Source: Nocardiopsis sinuspersici (lineage in GTDB: Bacteria; Actinomycetota; Actinomycetes; Streptosporangiales; Streptosporangiaceae). From it: 64,000 bases of DNA. The DNA lies in assembly GCA_008638415.1 (NCBI GenBank), contig VWVT01000011.1:124001-188000 (forward strand). The letters are read 5' to 3'. The position numbers were made by a program, and so were the translations under genes. Shown here one piece after another: positions 43,321-52,556 of this stretch; the first letter of the stretch is position 1, and the number at the start of each line of letters is the position of its first letter. The notes under the pieces are model-generated. The model did no database searches. It saw only the letters and a program-made list of their open reading frames with translations, and had not been told where the DNA came from.

Positions 43321-43390
43321 AGCGTGGTCTGTGGACGACCCTGCCCGTGTGGTCCGCGGGCCGGGAGGTACACGGCCGTAGGGGGGCGAT

Positions 43391-45646
43391 GTGACGGAGC
43401 CGAACCAGCGCCCGCCGCGCGGATGGCGGCGAAACCGGGCCTCGCGGGGAAGGGAGCGCACCGCCTCCCCGCGCGCAGGGCTGCGGAAGGCGGTCCCGAA
43501 GCGGTGGGCCGCGGTACCGGGAGTGAGCCGGCGGGTCGCGGTTCTGCGCGGGAGACTGGCGGAACCGGTCCCGGGCGGGACGAGGAAGGACGTGCTCCTG
43601 CGTCTGACGGGGACGAGCGCGGTCGCCGGGCTGCTGTCGGCGGCACTGGTCATGCCGTGGGTGGGTGGAGCCGGGCTGGTGGCCAGGGACTCGGCGGCGG
43701 CCTTCATGGACATGTCCGGAAACCTGGAGATACAACCCCTGGCAGAGCGGGTCCTGCTCACCGACGCGGACGGCGACCCGATCGCGGAGGTCGCCGAACG
43801 CGAGCGCGACGTGGTGCCCCTGGACGAGATGAGCCCCTGGGCGCCGGCGGCGCTCATGGCGATCGAGGACGAGCGCTTCTACGAGCACGGCGGACTGGAC
43901 CTGCGCGGCACGTTCCGCGCCGCGGTCCGCACCGCCATGGGCAACACCCAGGGCGGGTCCACCATCACCCAGCAGTACGTGAAGAACCTGCTCATCGAGC
44001 AGGCCGACGGCGAGGAGGAGGTGGAGGACGCCACCGCGCAGACCCTGGGGCGCAAGGTCCAGGAACTGCGCTACGCCGTCGACATCGAGGAGCGGCTCAC
44101 CAAGGACGAGATCATGGAGGGCTACCTCAACCTCGCCTACTTCGGTCAGAACGCGTACGGCATCGAGATCGCCGCGCGGCGCTACTTCTCCGTACCGGCC
44201 TCGGAACTGGATCCCGCGCAGGCCGCCACGCTCGCGGGAATGGTGCGGGCCCCGTCGTACTACGACCCGATCACCCGCCCCGAAGCCGCCACGAAGCGCC
44301 GCAACATGGTGCTGGACCGGATGGTCGACACCGGGTACCTGGAGGCGCAGGAGGCGGAGAAGTACAAGGCCCAAGAGCTGAAGGTGGACGTGACCCCGCG
44401 CGGCGGCAGCTGCTTCCACAGCGAGCAGCCGTTCTTCTGCGACTACGTCATGCACTGGCTGAGGGACTCCGACGCGCTCGCCGACACCCAGGAGGAGCGC
44501 GACAAGATACTCGAGAGGGGCGGTATCACCGTCCGCACCACGCTCGACACCGACATGCAGAAGGCCGCGGAGAAGGCGATCAAGAAGTACGTCCCCGGGG
44601 ACGAGTCCACCAAGTTCGCCGCCGAGGTGCTGGTGGAGCCCGGTACCGGACGGGTGCGGGCGATGGCCCAGAACATGAGCTACGGCTTCGACGAGGAACC
44701 GGGCAACACCTCGATCAACCTGGCCGTGGACAAGGACGACGGCGGCTCCCACGGCTACCAGGCGGGATCGACGTTCAAGCCGTTCACCCTGGCCGCCGCC
44801 CTGGACGCCGGCCTCGGGTACGGCACCAGCTTCAACTCGCCCGAGAGCACGTCGGTCAGCGGGATGAGGAACTGCGAGGGCGGCAGGATGGCCACGTGGA
44901 ACGTGAGCAACGCCGGTGAGAGCAGCGGGGGCACGCACAACATGGTCAGCGGGACCAAGGGGTCGGTGAACACCTACTTCGCCCAGTTGCAGGAGCGCGT
45001 CGGCCTGTGCGAGACCGCGCAGATGGCCGAGAAGCTGGGCATCCACCGCGCGGACGGCGCGGAACTGGGTGTGTGGAACTCCTTCACCCTGGGCGACCAG
45101 GAGGTCTCCCCGCTGACCCTGGCCGGCGCCTACGCCACCTTCGCCTCCCGGGGCACCCACTGCGAGCCGACCCCGGTGACCTCGATCAGGTTCGAGGGAG
45201 AGGACGGCAGGAAGGTCGAGGTGAAGCCCGACTGCGAGAAGGTGATCGAGACCAAGGTCGCCGACGGCGTCAGCCACCTGCTCCAGCAGACCTTCAAGGG
45301 CGGCACCACCAACGGCCTGGGGATCGGGCGCCCGGCCGCGGCCAAGACCGGTACCACCGACAGCGCGGCCTACGCGTGGTTCGCGGGGTACACCCCGAAC
45401 CTGGTCGGGACCGTGGCGGTCGGCGACATCCGCGGCGGCGAGCAGCACCCGCTCCAGAACGTGAAGATCGGCGACCGCTACTACGGCATGGTCTACGGCG
45501 CCACGCTGCCCGGCCCGATCTGGCAGGCCACCATGGAGGAGGCCGTGGACGAGCTTCCGGAGGAGGACTTCGCGCCGTCACCGAAGACCTTCGGCGATCC
45601 CTCACCCGGCAGGCCGTCCGGATCCGGCGACGGCGGCGACGCCTGA
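43391..45646 (+). CDS. Class A penicillin-binding protein (PBP1-like)
   Basis: 751 aa from GTG 43391. Basic cytoplasmic N-terminus (1-75), one TM (about 80-105), then the GT51 transglycosylase with IEDERFYEHGGLDLRG and QGGSTITQQYVKN. The transpeptidase follows with SxxK in AGSTFKPFTLAAALD, SxN in KGSVNTYFAQL and KTG in AAAKTGTTDSAAYAWF. The C-terminus is a short acidic/Pro-rich tail. It polymerises and cross-links peptidoglycan. Cys residues in the transpeptidase domain (GGSCFHSEQPFFCDY, ERVGLCETAQ) may form disulphides. Followed by a strong terminator. Confidence 0.94.
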   Translation: MTEPNQRPPRGWRRNRASRGRERTASPRAGLRKAVPKRWAAVPGVSRRVAVLRGRLAEPVPGGTRKDVLLRLTGTSAVAGLLSAALVMPWVGGAGLVARDSAAAFMDMSGNLEIQPLAERVLLTDADGDPIAEVAERERDVVPLDEMSPWAPAALMAIEDERFYEHGGLDLRGTFRAAVRTAMGNTQGGSTITQQYVKNLLIEQADGEEEVEDATAQTLGRKVQELRYAVDIEERLTKDEIMEGYLNLAYFGQNAYGIEIAARRYFSVPASELDPAQAATLAGMVRAPSYYDPITRPEAATKRRNMVLDRMVDTGYLEAQEAEKYKAQELKVDVTPRGGSCFHSEQPFFCDYVMHWLRDSDALADTQEERDKILERGGITVRTTLDTDMQKAAEKAIKKYVPGDESTKFAAEVLVEPGTGRVRAMAQNMSYGFDEEPGNTSINLAVDKDDGGSHGYQAGSTFKPFTLAAALDAGLGYGTSFNSPESTSVSGMRNCEGGRMATWNVSNAGESSGGTHNMVSGTKGSVNTYFAQLQERVGLCETAQMAEKLGIHRADGAELGVWNSFTLGDQEVSPLTLAGAYATFASRGTHCEPTPVTSIRFEGEDGRKVEVKPDCEKVIETKVADGVSHLLQQTFKGGTTNGLGIGRPAAAKTGTTDSAAYAWFAGYTPNLVGTVAVGDIRGGEQHPLQNVKIGDRYYGMVYGATLPGPIWQATMEEAVDELPEEDFAPSPKTFGDPSPGRPSGSGDGGDA

Positions 45647-45692
45647 CGCCCTCACGGAGCCGCCGCGGGACCGGGTCGTCCGGGAAAAGACG

Positions 45693-45730
45693 AGGATCGT
45701 GGGGGCGAAAAACCCCACGATCCTCCTTTG
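45693..45730 (+). terminator. Intrinsic terminator after the PBP gene
   Basis: 13-bp perfect stem (45693-45705 / 45714-45726), A-rich loop, then ctttgtg. It insulates the TPP riboswitch transcript downstream. Confidence 0.8.
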
Positions 45731-45753
45731 TGCCCCATACTGGAGGAAGAACC

Positions 45754-45842
45754 GACAGGGGAGCGCGTGAGCGCTGAGAGTGCGGCACCCGGCCGCAGAC
45801 CCTTACACACCTGATCTGGGTCATGCCAGCGAAGGAAGTCGT
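45754..45842 (+). promoter_or_regulatory. TPP (THI-box) riboswitch
   Basis: Conserved elements occur in order: GGGGAGC at the 5' side, GCTGAGAGTG, AGACCC, ACCTGATCTGGGTCATGCCA and GCGAAGGA. The P1 stem is cgac (45754-45757) with gtcg (45839-45842). It binds thiamine pyrophosphate. It sits 127 nt upstream of the ECF transporter operon and should turn it off when TPP is plentiful. Confidence 0.93.
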
Positions 45843-45968
45843 AGGAACCCGTCACCGGTGGCGTGCTCCCGCGCACCGGCAGTACTCCGGCCGCGCGTGG
45901 CACACTCCGTCGGTGCCGCTCTTGGCCACATGGCCCCTCGTCATCCCCCGACGAAGGGACAGCAGGAC

Positions 45969-46583
45969 ATGAAGAGGAACAGCACCGCGAGGACCGGTTT
46001 CCGGCAGGACGTCCTCGGCCGGCTGCGGAGCTGGCGCACCGTCGACATCGTCGTGGCCGCCGTCATCGGCGTCGCGGTCGGCGTCGTCTTCTGGCTCTGG
46101 AACATCGTCTGGTCGGTCACGACCCCGCTGTTCGTGGGATTCCCGCCCGCGCAGGCCGTCGTCTACGGCATGTGGCTGATCTCCGGCGTGCTCGGCGGCC
46201 TGATCATCCGCAAGCCCGGAGCCGCCCTGCTCACCTCGGTCGCCGCCGCCTCGGTGTCCGCGGTCCTGGGCACCCAGTGGGGGATCATGGTCATCCTCGA
46301 CGGAACCCTCCAGGGCATCCTGCCCGAGCTGGTCTTCCTCGCCTTCGGCTACCGGCGGTGGGGCATGGGCGTGGCCGTGCTCGCCGCGGCGGTCGCGGGC
46401 GTCTCCCCCGCCATCCGGGACAACATCGCCTACAACGTCACCTGGCCGCTGCACTTCCAGATCGTGTACGGCGTCATCGTGGTGATCAGCGCCGCCGTCA
46501 TCGCGGGCGTGGGCGCACGCCTCCTCACCACCGCCCTGGCCAGGTCCGGGGCCCTGGCGCCCTTCCCGTCGGCGAAGGGCTGA
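45969..46583 (+). CDS. ykoE: ECF transporter S component, YkoE family (thiamine/HMP uptake)
   Basis: 204 aa from ATG 45969 (AGCAGGAC upstream). Five to six transmembrane helices starting TVDIVVAAVIGVAVGVVFWL, with the YkoE-type LLTSVAAASVSAVLGTQWGI and GILPELVFLAFGYRRWGM. The S component binds the vitamin precursor; the TPP riboswitch upstream fixes the substrate class. It is followed after 3 nt by the ATPase gene. Confidence 0.9.
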   Translation: MKRNSTARTGFRQDVLGRLRSWRTVDIVVAAVIGVAVGVVFWLWNIVWSVTTPLFVGFPPAQAVVYGMWLISGVLGGLIIRKPGAALLTSVAAASVSAVLGTQWGIMVILDGTLQGILPELVFLAFGYRRWGMGVAVLAAAVAGVSPAIRDNIAYNVTWPLHFQIVYGVIVVISAAVIAGVGARLLTTALARSGALAPFPSAKG

Positions 46584-46586
46584 CCC

Positions 46587-48185
46587 GTGGCGCGGACGAA
46601 CGGGCGGACCGCCCGTCCCGGCGCGCGCGTGGAGCTGTCCGGCTGGGGCTGGCGGCACTCCGGGCGCGGGGAGCACGCCCTGCGCGGCGTGGACCTGGTC
46701 GTCGAACCCGGTGAGCGCGTGCTGCTTCTCGGCGCCTCCGGGGCGGGCAAGTCGACCCTGCTCCACTCGCTGGCCGGTCTGACCGGCCCGGACGGCGCGA
46801 TCAGCGGCGACCAGGAGGGCAGCCTGCTCGTGGACGGCGAGCCCGCCGACCGGGGGCGGGGCGCGGTCGGCCTGGTCAGCCAGGACCCCGAGACGCAGCT
46901 GGTGATGGCGCGCGCGGGCGACGACGTGGCCTTCGGCCCGGAGAACCTGGGGATGGAGCCCGGGCTGATCTGGCCCCGGGTGCACGAGGCCCTGGACGCC
47001 GTGGGCTTTCCGTACGGGCCGCGCCACTCCACCGGCGCGCTGTCGGGAGGGGAGAAGCAGCGCCTGGTGATCGCCGGGGCGCTGGCCATGCGCCCCCGCC
47101 TGCTGCTGCTCGACGAGCCCACCGCCAACCTCGACCCGGCGGGGGCCGCGCTGGTGCGCGGCGTGCTCGCACGCCTGCTCGCCGAGACCGAGGCGACCAT
47201 GGTGCTCGTCGAGCACCGCGTGGCCGAGGTGGTCGGCCTGGTGGACCGGGTCGTGGTCGTGGAGCCCGGCGGCGGCGTGGTCGCCGACGGGGACCCGGCC
47301 GCCGTGTTCGCCGGGCACGGGCGCTCACTGGCCGCACAGGGGGTGTGGGTGCCCGGGAACGAGCCCTCCCCCGAACTGCCTCCGGCGCCCGGGGGAGGAG
47401 CCCTGCTGGAGGCCGTGGACGTGGCCGCGCGCACCCCCTTCCAACTGGGTGTGCGCTCCGCGCCCCGGCGCGTGGTGCTCGACGGCGTGGACGCCACCGT
47501 GTCCGCCGGGACCGCGACCGCCCTGACCGGCCCCAACGGTGCGGGCAAGTCCACGCTGCTGACCATGCTGGCCGGGCTGTCCAGGCCCCACCGGGGACAG
47601 GTGCTGCCGCGCGGGCCGCTGGCCGGGGCCGACCGGCGCCCCCTCGCGCGCTGGCCCGCCCGGAGGCTGGCCCGGCACGTGGGCACGGTCTTCCAGCACG
47701 CCGAGGACCAGTTCGTCACCACCACCGTCCGCGACGAGCTGCGGTTCGCCCCGCTGCGCGCCGGGATGGGTGCGGCCGAGACCGACGCCTGGGTGGACGA
47801 GCTGATGGAGCGGCTGCGCCTGACCCGTCTGGCCGACGTGCACCCCTACACGCTCTCGGGCGGGGAGAAGCGGCGACTGTCGGTGGCCACGGCGCTCAGC
47901 TCCGGCCCCTCGCACGCGCCCGACGTGCTCGTGCTGGACGAGCCGACCTTCGGCCAGGACACCCGTACGTGGACCGAGCTGGTGGAGCTGCTGGGAGCCC
48001 TGCGGGCCGAGGGGAGGGCCGTGGTCATGGCCACCCACGACGGCCTGCTGCTGCGGCACCTGGCGGACGCGCGGGTGCGCGTGGCCGACGGCCGCGCCGT
48101 GTACGAGGCCGCAGTCCCGGAGCCGGGAGCGGCCGAGCCCGTCGCCGCGCGGGGCGGCGCGGGAGTGAGGAGGACCCGTGGGTGA
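46587..48185 (+). CDS. ykoD: ECF transporter ATPase, two fused ABC domains (YkoD type)
   Basis: 532 aa from GTG 46587. First ABC domain (about 8-235): Walker A LLGASGAGKSTLLH, signature GALSGGEKQRLVIAG, Walker B LLLLDEPTANLD. Second (about 275-515): Walker A LTGPNGAGKSTLLT, signature TLSGGEKRRLSVA, Walker B VLVLDEPTFGQD. Both domains look catalytically competent. It couples ATP use to the T component encoded next. The stop overlaps the next start by 8 nt. Confidence 0.92.
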   Translation: MARTNGRTARPGARVELSGWGWRHSGRGEHALRGVDLVVEPGERVLLLGASGAGKSTLLHSLAGLTGPDGAISGDQEGSLLVDGEPADRGRGAVGLVSQDPETQLVMARAGDDVAFGPENLGMEPGLIWPRVHEALDAVGFPYGPRHSTGALSGGEKQRLVIAGALAMRPRLLLLDEPTANLDPAGAALVRGVLARLLAETEATMVLVEHRVAEVVGLVDRVVVVEPGGGVVADGDPAAVFAGHGRSLAAQGVWVPGNEPSPELPPAPGGGALLEAVDVAARTPFQLGVRSAPRRVVLDGVDATVSAGTATALTGPNGAGKSTLLTMLAGLSRPHRGQVLPRGPLAGADRRPLARWPARRLARHVGTVFQHAEDQFVTTTVRDELRFAPLRAGMGAAETDAWVDELMERLRLTRLADVHPYTLSGGEKRRLSVATALSSGPSHAPDVLVLDEPTFGQDTRTWTELVELLGALRAEGRAVVMATHDGLLLRHLADARVRVADGRAVYEAAVPEPGAAEPVAARGGAGVRRTRG

Positions 48186-48978
48186 CCGGCGGACCGCGGA
48201 CGACCGGCGGACCCCGGGCGGGGACACGCTGACCCTGGACGCGCCGGAGGACGGCGGGTTCCGTTACTGGCTCGTCGGGCTCAACCCCGCCGCCAAGCTG
48301 CTCGCCGCCCTGCTCCTGGGCCTCGGCCTGGTCCCGGCCGTGGACGCCGTGACCGGCGGCGTGGTGCTGGCGGGGGCCCTGCTGCTCCTGCCGTTCAGCG
48401 GGATCGACCGGCGCACCCTGCTCGTCCTGGGCGGCCCCTTCCTGCTCATGGGGCTCTCCAACGGCCTGGTCAACTACCTGTACGGCGAGCACGGCGCGGA
48501 GGGGGCCCTGGGCGCTGCGGTGCGCCTGCTGGCCATCGCCCTGCCGGGCCTGATCGCGGCCGTGAGCAGCGACCCGACGGAGATGTCCGACGGGCTGGTG
48601 CAGCGGCTGCGGGTGCCCGAGCGGCCCGCCATGGGCGTGCTGGCGGCACTGCGCCTCGTCCCGCTGCTGGCCGACCAGTGGCGCACCATCACACTGGCGC
48701 GGCGGGCGCGCGGGCTGGAGGCCGGACGCAACCCCGTGCGGATGGTCACGCTGTTCTTCGGCCGCCTGTTCGCCCTGCTGGTGCGGTCCATCCGCACCGG
48801 GACGCTGCTGGCCACGGCGATGGACGCCCGCGCGTTCGGCACCGGGCCGCGCACGCGGGCCAGGCGGAGCCGCTGGCGCCGGGCGGACACGCTGCTGCTC
48901 GCGGGCGCGGCCCTGCTCCTGGTGGCGGCGTACACGCTGTCCGCCCGGCTGGGCACCCTGGTGCTGCTCTTCTCCTGA
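48178..48978 (+). CDS. ykoC: ECF transporter T component (YkoC type)
   Basis: 266 aa from GTG 48178. Five to six membrane helices with the coupling motifs VPERPAMGVLAALRLVPLLA and ITLARRARGLEAGRNPV (Ala-Arg-Gly helices that contact the ATPases) and DARAFGTGPRTRAR. It completes the ykoE-D-C operon. Confidence 0.9.
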   Translation: MGDRRTADDRRTPGGDTLTLDAPEDGGFRYWLVGLNPAAKLLAALLLGLGLVPAVDAVTGGVVLAGALLLLPFSGIDRRTLLVLGGPFLLMGLSNGLVNYLYGEHGAEGALGAAVRLLAIALPGLIAAVSSDPTEMSDGLVQRLRVPERPAMGVLAALRLVPLLADQWRTITLARRARGLEAGRNPVRMVTLFFGRLFALLVRSIRTGTLLATAMDARAFGTGPRTRARRSRWRRADTLLLAGAALLLVAAYTLSARLGTLVLLFS

Positions 48979-49031
48979 ACCTGGTGGTAGGCAGTTCAGG
49001 ACACCGACGTCGAATGGAAGAGGTGGGGATC

Positions 49032-49820
49032 GTGGGCGAGTTCGTTCGCGTGGAGACCGACCCGGACCACCCGGGTGTGGCCGTGATCAGGCTGGACAGA
49101 CCGAAGGTGAACGCGCTCAACGCCGCGATGACGGCCGAGATCGCCGACGCCGCGAAGCAGGTGTCCACCGACCCGGACGTGCGCGCCGTGGTGGTCTACG
49201 GCGGCGAGCGCGTGTTCGTCGCGGGCGCCGACATCAAGGAGATGGCGGACCGCACCGCAGCCGAGATGCGCGAGTACGCGCGCAACCTGCAGGGCGCGCT
49301 GACCCTGGTGGCGCGCGTTCCCAAGCCGGTCGTGGCGGCCGTCACCGGATACGCGCTGGGCGGCGGCCTGGAACTGGCGCTGGCCGCCGACTTCCGGGTC
49401 GCGGGCGCGGGGGCGAGGCTGGGCGTGCCCGAGATCCAGCTCGGCGTGATCCCCGGCGCGGGCGGCACCCAGCGCCTGCCCCGCCTCGTGGGAGCGCCTC
49501 GGGCCAAGGAGATGATCTTCAGCGGCCGCCACGTGAAGGCGGACGAGGCCCGTGAGATCGGGCTGGTGGACGAGGTCGTCCCGGACGAGGAGGTCTACGG
49601 GGCGGCCGTGGCCCGGGTCGCGAAGTACGCCGACGGCCCGGCCGTGGCGCTGGCCGCCGCCAAGGAGGCCGTGGACCGGGGGATGGAGACCGACCTGGAC
49701 ACGGGCCTGGAGATCGAGCGCCTGCACTTCGCCGGGCTGTTCGCGACCGAGGACCAGAAGAGCGGTATGCGCAGCTTCGTCGAGCAGGGGCCGGGCAAGG
49801 CCTCCTTCGTCGGGCGCTGA
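49032..49820 (+). CDS. Enoyl-CoA hydratase/isomerase family protein
   Basis: 262 aa from GTG 49032 (GAGG about 8 nt upstream; ATG 49014 is an alternative). Crotonase fold: LDRPKVNALNAAM, oxyanion-hole segment RVFVAGADIKEMA, GYALGGGLELALAADFRVAG, and catalytic Glu region LGVPEIQLGVIPGAGGTQRL. It hydrates trans-2-enoyl-CoA in beta-oxidation; both Glu residues expected for hydratase activity appear present. A 16-bp tandem duplication spans its stop codon. Confidence 0.9.
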   Translation: MGEFVRVETDPDHPGVAVIRLDRPKVNALNAAMTAEIADAAKQVSTDPDVRAVVVYGGERVFVAGADIKEMADRTAAEMREYARNLQGALTLVARVPKPVVAAVTGYALGGGLELALAADFRVAGAGARLGVPEIQLGVIPGAGGTQRLPRLVGAPRAKEMIFSGRHVKADEAREIGLVDEVVPDEEVYGAAVARVAKYADGPAVALAAAKEAVDRGMETDLDTGLEIERLHFAGLFATEDQKSGMRSFVEQGPGKASFVGR

Positions 49821-49843
49821 GCCGGTCGGGCGCTGAGCCGGTC
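49812..49843. repeat. Two tandem 16-bp repeats at the hydratase stop
   Basis: gggcgctgagccggtc is repeated exactly at 49812-49827 and 49828-49843. The first copy contains the TGA stop. Probably slippage. Confidence 0.7.
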
Positions 49844-49886
49844 GGGCGGGGAGGGCGGATACCGTGAGGGGCCGCCCTCCCCGCCC
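49844..49886 (+). terminator. Terminator hairpin after the enoyl-CoA hydratase
   Basis: 15-bp perfect stem (49844-49858 / 49872-49886), loop of 13 nt, then ccttt. The 380-nt gap to the kinase also contains the kinase promoter, which I cannot define. Confidence 0.65.
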
Positions 49887-50200
49887 CCTTTCCTCGGTTT
49901 CCCGGTGCGCGGAGGGACCTCCCTCTCCTCGGTGCCGGACGGTGACGGGAAGGACCCGGACCAACGTCCGCATCCGGCCAGTCCGGACGCGGAGGAGGGA
50001 ACCGCGCACGCGAGTTTTCCGTCATACTCGTGGTGGTCGTCCGAGGACGGACGCACCGCCGGAGCCCCCTGGACGACCCCGGCGACGCGGAAGCGGCCGC
50101 ACGGGCCCCGGACGGGCCACACAAGCCAAAGGTTGACCCATCCCCCCGGCCGATAAGCTGGACGTGGCGGTATGCGGTCTTTTGAGGGGATGAGTTCTCG

Positions 50201-52486
50201 ATGGCAATGTCGGCAGGTTTCCCCACGGGCGAGGAGCTGCCGGAGCGCATCGGCCACTACGTGATCCGCCGCCGTATCGGACAGGGCGGCATGGGCGTGG
50301 TGTACCAGGCCGAGGACCCCCGGACCGAGCAGTTCGTCGCGGTGAAGGTCCTCAAACCCGAGGTCGCGGGGGACCACATCGCGCGGGCCCGGCTCGCACG
50401 CGAGGTCGAGACCATGCGCCGGGTGCACAGTCCCAACGTGGCCGAGGTCATCGACGCCGACACCCAGGCCGAGCTGCCGTGGGTGGTCACCGAGTACATC
50501 CCGGGCCCGACCCTGGACGCGACCGTCACCGACCACGGCCCGCTGCGCGGCCGCGCTCTCACCCGCTTCGTGACCGGCCTGGCCCGGGCGATCAAGGACA
50601 TCCACGAGGTGGAGGTGATCCACCGCGACCTCAAGCCCGGCAACGTGATCATCTCCAACGGCGAGCCGATCGTCATCGACTTCGGCATCGCGCACGCCGT
50701 GGACGGCGCCAAGCTGACCCAGACCGGCACGTTCGTCGGCACGCCCAGCTACCTGTCCCCGGAGGTCATCGAGGGCACCGACCTGGGCCCGGCCACCGAC
50801 ATCCACGCCTGGGGCGGCACCGTCGCCTTCGCCTCCACCGGCCGCCCGCCCTACGGCGCGGGCTCCTTCGAGGTCATCTTCTTCCGCATCCTCAACGGCG
50901 AGATCGACATGGACGGGATGCACGAGGCGCTGCGGCCGCTGGTCAACCGCGCCGTCTCCCGCGACATGGCGAGGCGCCCCACGGCCGCGCAGCTGGTCGA
51001 GGAGACCGGCCGGCTCAACCTCGACCTGCCCTGGACCGAGGACGTCGGCGGCCGGCCCACCGGGCTGACCGGCAGCCACACCGTGTACAACCCGTCCGTG
51101 GGCGGACTTCCCGAGTCCGACCCCGCCGGCCGCGGTGGTGCGGGCGGCGCGGCCGCGGCGGGAGCCGCGGGTGCGGGACTCGGCGGCGCCGCCGGCTACC
51201 TGGCCGGGCGCGCGTCCGGGGGCGACGAGGGGTGGGGTCCCTCGCACACGAGCAGCGGGGCCAACCAGGCCGCCGCTTCCTGGTCCCTGCCCAAGGAGCC
51301 CCCGCACCAGACCTCCTCGGCCCACGCGAACGGCTGGGAGGGCGACCCGGAGGCCACGGACGACCTGTCGGGCGCCGCCGGCGACGCCCGGCGGGGCTGG
51401 GACGCCGACGAGGACGCGACCGACGACCTCGGGGGCGGCACCCAGCGGATCACCCCCAGCGGTTCCGACGACCTGGACGACCCGCAGGGAACCATGCGGA
51501 TCAACCCGGTCGGCGCCGGGGACGACCTCGACGACATGCAGGGCACGCGGCGCTTCCAGCCGGGTGAGCCGTCCCGCGACGAGCCGCAGGGCACCATGAT
51601 GATGGACCCCGTGGACGCGAACGGCTACGGGAACGACCACGGGTACCGCCCCGTCGCGGAGGACGAGGGGCACCAGGCCCCGCAGACCCAGTTCTTCAAC
51701 ACCCCGCTGCACAAGGGTGACTTCGGCGACATCCTCACCCCCGTGGGCGACGACCGCCACAGCGGCCGGACGCAGGAGTTCGAGGAGGACGCGTACGAGG
51801 AACGCGGCGGCTGGCTGAGCCGGTTCAGGCGCGGCAGCAACGACCGGATGGGCGACTACCTCCGGGGCGGCGACGACGAGTACGACGACGAGGAGTACGA
51901 GGCCGAGGCGTGGCGGATGCACCCGCTGGTGCTCATCCCCGTCATGCTCTCGCTGGCCGGTGTGGCCCTGTGGTTCCCGTGGTTCGGCATCCTGCTGGGC
52001 ATCGTGGTCATCGCCGGACTGAGCGCCCTGGACGTGGTCAAGGCCGAGCACGCCCGCCGCCTGCAGACGCGCGGACCGCGCAGCTCCGACACCATGGTGG
52101 TGGCGCTGAGCTTCCCCTGGGCCTTCGGGCGCATGGTGCTGCGCACGGTCGGGTTCGGCCTGGTCTACCTGCTGGTCGGGGTCCTGGTCGGCATGGTCTA
52201 CGCGCAGCTCGTGGAGACGGGCAACCACGGCGCCAACTACACCGGTTCGTTCGCCGTCTTCGTGATGGTCCTGCTCAGCTACATCATGCCGAGCGGGCGC
52301 GGGGCGCGGCACCAGGCGGTGTGGCTGGTCGAGCGGGTGCGGTTCCACAACCTGTACCTGTACATCGGCGTGGTCATCGGCATCCTGCTGCTGACCATGC
52401 TGATCATGTCCATCGGTCTGAGCGCGGCCCCCGCCTGGGCCCCGTGGGGCGGCCCGTCGGACTGGTTCGCTTCCGGTTCCGCCTAG
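50201..52486 (+). CDS. Ser/Thr protein kinase with multi-TM C-terminus
   Basis: 761 aa from ATG 50201. Kinase domain (about 12-275): P-loop RIGQGGMGVVYQAED, VAVKVLKPEV, catalytic HRDLKPGNVI, DFGIAHAV and GTPSYLSPEVIEG. A long Gly/Asp-rich linker (about 305-560) carries six T-x-x-hydrophobic repeats (TQRI, TMRI, TRRF, TMMM, TQFF, TQEF). Then four to five TM helices (about 575-755). PASTA or other sensor domains are absent. It is probably a membrane-linked PknB-family kinase whose linker is autophosphorylated (inference). Confidence 0.88.
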   Translation: MAMSAGFPTGEELPERIGHYVIRRRIGQGGMGVVYQAEDPRTEQFVAVKVLKPEVAGDHIARARLAREVETMRRVHSPNVAEVIDADTQAELPWVVTEYIPGPTLDATVTDHGPLRGRALTRFVTGLARAIKDIHEVEVIHRDLKPGNVIISNGEPIVIDFGIAHAVDGAKLTQTGTFVGTPSYLSPEVIEGTDLGPATDIHAWGGTVAFASTGRPPYGAGSFEVIFFRILNGEIDMDGMHEALRPLVNRAVSRDMARRPTAAQLVEETGRLNLDLPWTEDVGGRPTGLTGSHTVYNPSVGGLPESDPAGRGGAGGAAAAGAAGAGLGGAAGYLAGRASGGDEGWGPSHTSSGANQAAASWSLPKEPPHQTSSAHANGWEGDPEATDDLSGAAGDARRGWDADEDATDDLGGGTQRITPSGSDDLDDPQGTMRINPVGAGDDLDDMQGTRRFQPGEPSRDEPQGTMMMDPVDANGYGNDHGYRPVAEDEGHQAPQTQFFNTPLHKGDFGDILTPVGDDRHSGRTQEFEEDAYEERGGWLSRFRRGSNDRMGDYLRGGDDEYDDEEYEAEAWRMHPLVLIPVMLSLAGVALWFPWFGILLGIVVIAGLSALDVVKAEHARRLQTRGPRSSDTMVVALSFPWAFGRMVLRTVGFGLVYLLVGVLVGMVYAQLVETGNHGANYTGSFAVFVMVLLSYIMPSGRGARHQAVWLVERVRFHNLYLYIGVVIGILLLTMLIMSIGLSAAPAWAPWGGPSDWFASGSA

Positions 52487-52512
52487 ACGTCGCCGTGGCG
52501 CCGGACGCCGCC

Positions 52513-52556
52513 GACGCCCTCCCTCCCGCCGCGGGGGAGGGCGTCGTCCTTTTCCT
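52513..52556 (+). terminator. Intrinsic terminator after the kinase gene
   Basis: gacgccctcc (52513-52522) pairs with ggagggcgtc (52536-52545), followed by gtcctttt. Confidence 0.75.

Larger units (their letters stand above)
42652..43390. other. 739-nt intergenic region between divergent glgE and PBP genes
   Basis: No gene is supported. It is noticeably AT-richer than its surroundings and must hold both divergent promoters. Features seen are a CRP-type palindrome (42859-42874), two TGTCCGGA octamers 16 bp apart (about 42756 and 42772), and a TTGACG-N19-TATGCG promoter candidate (43290-43320). Confidence 0.7.
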
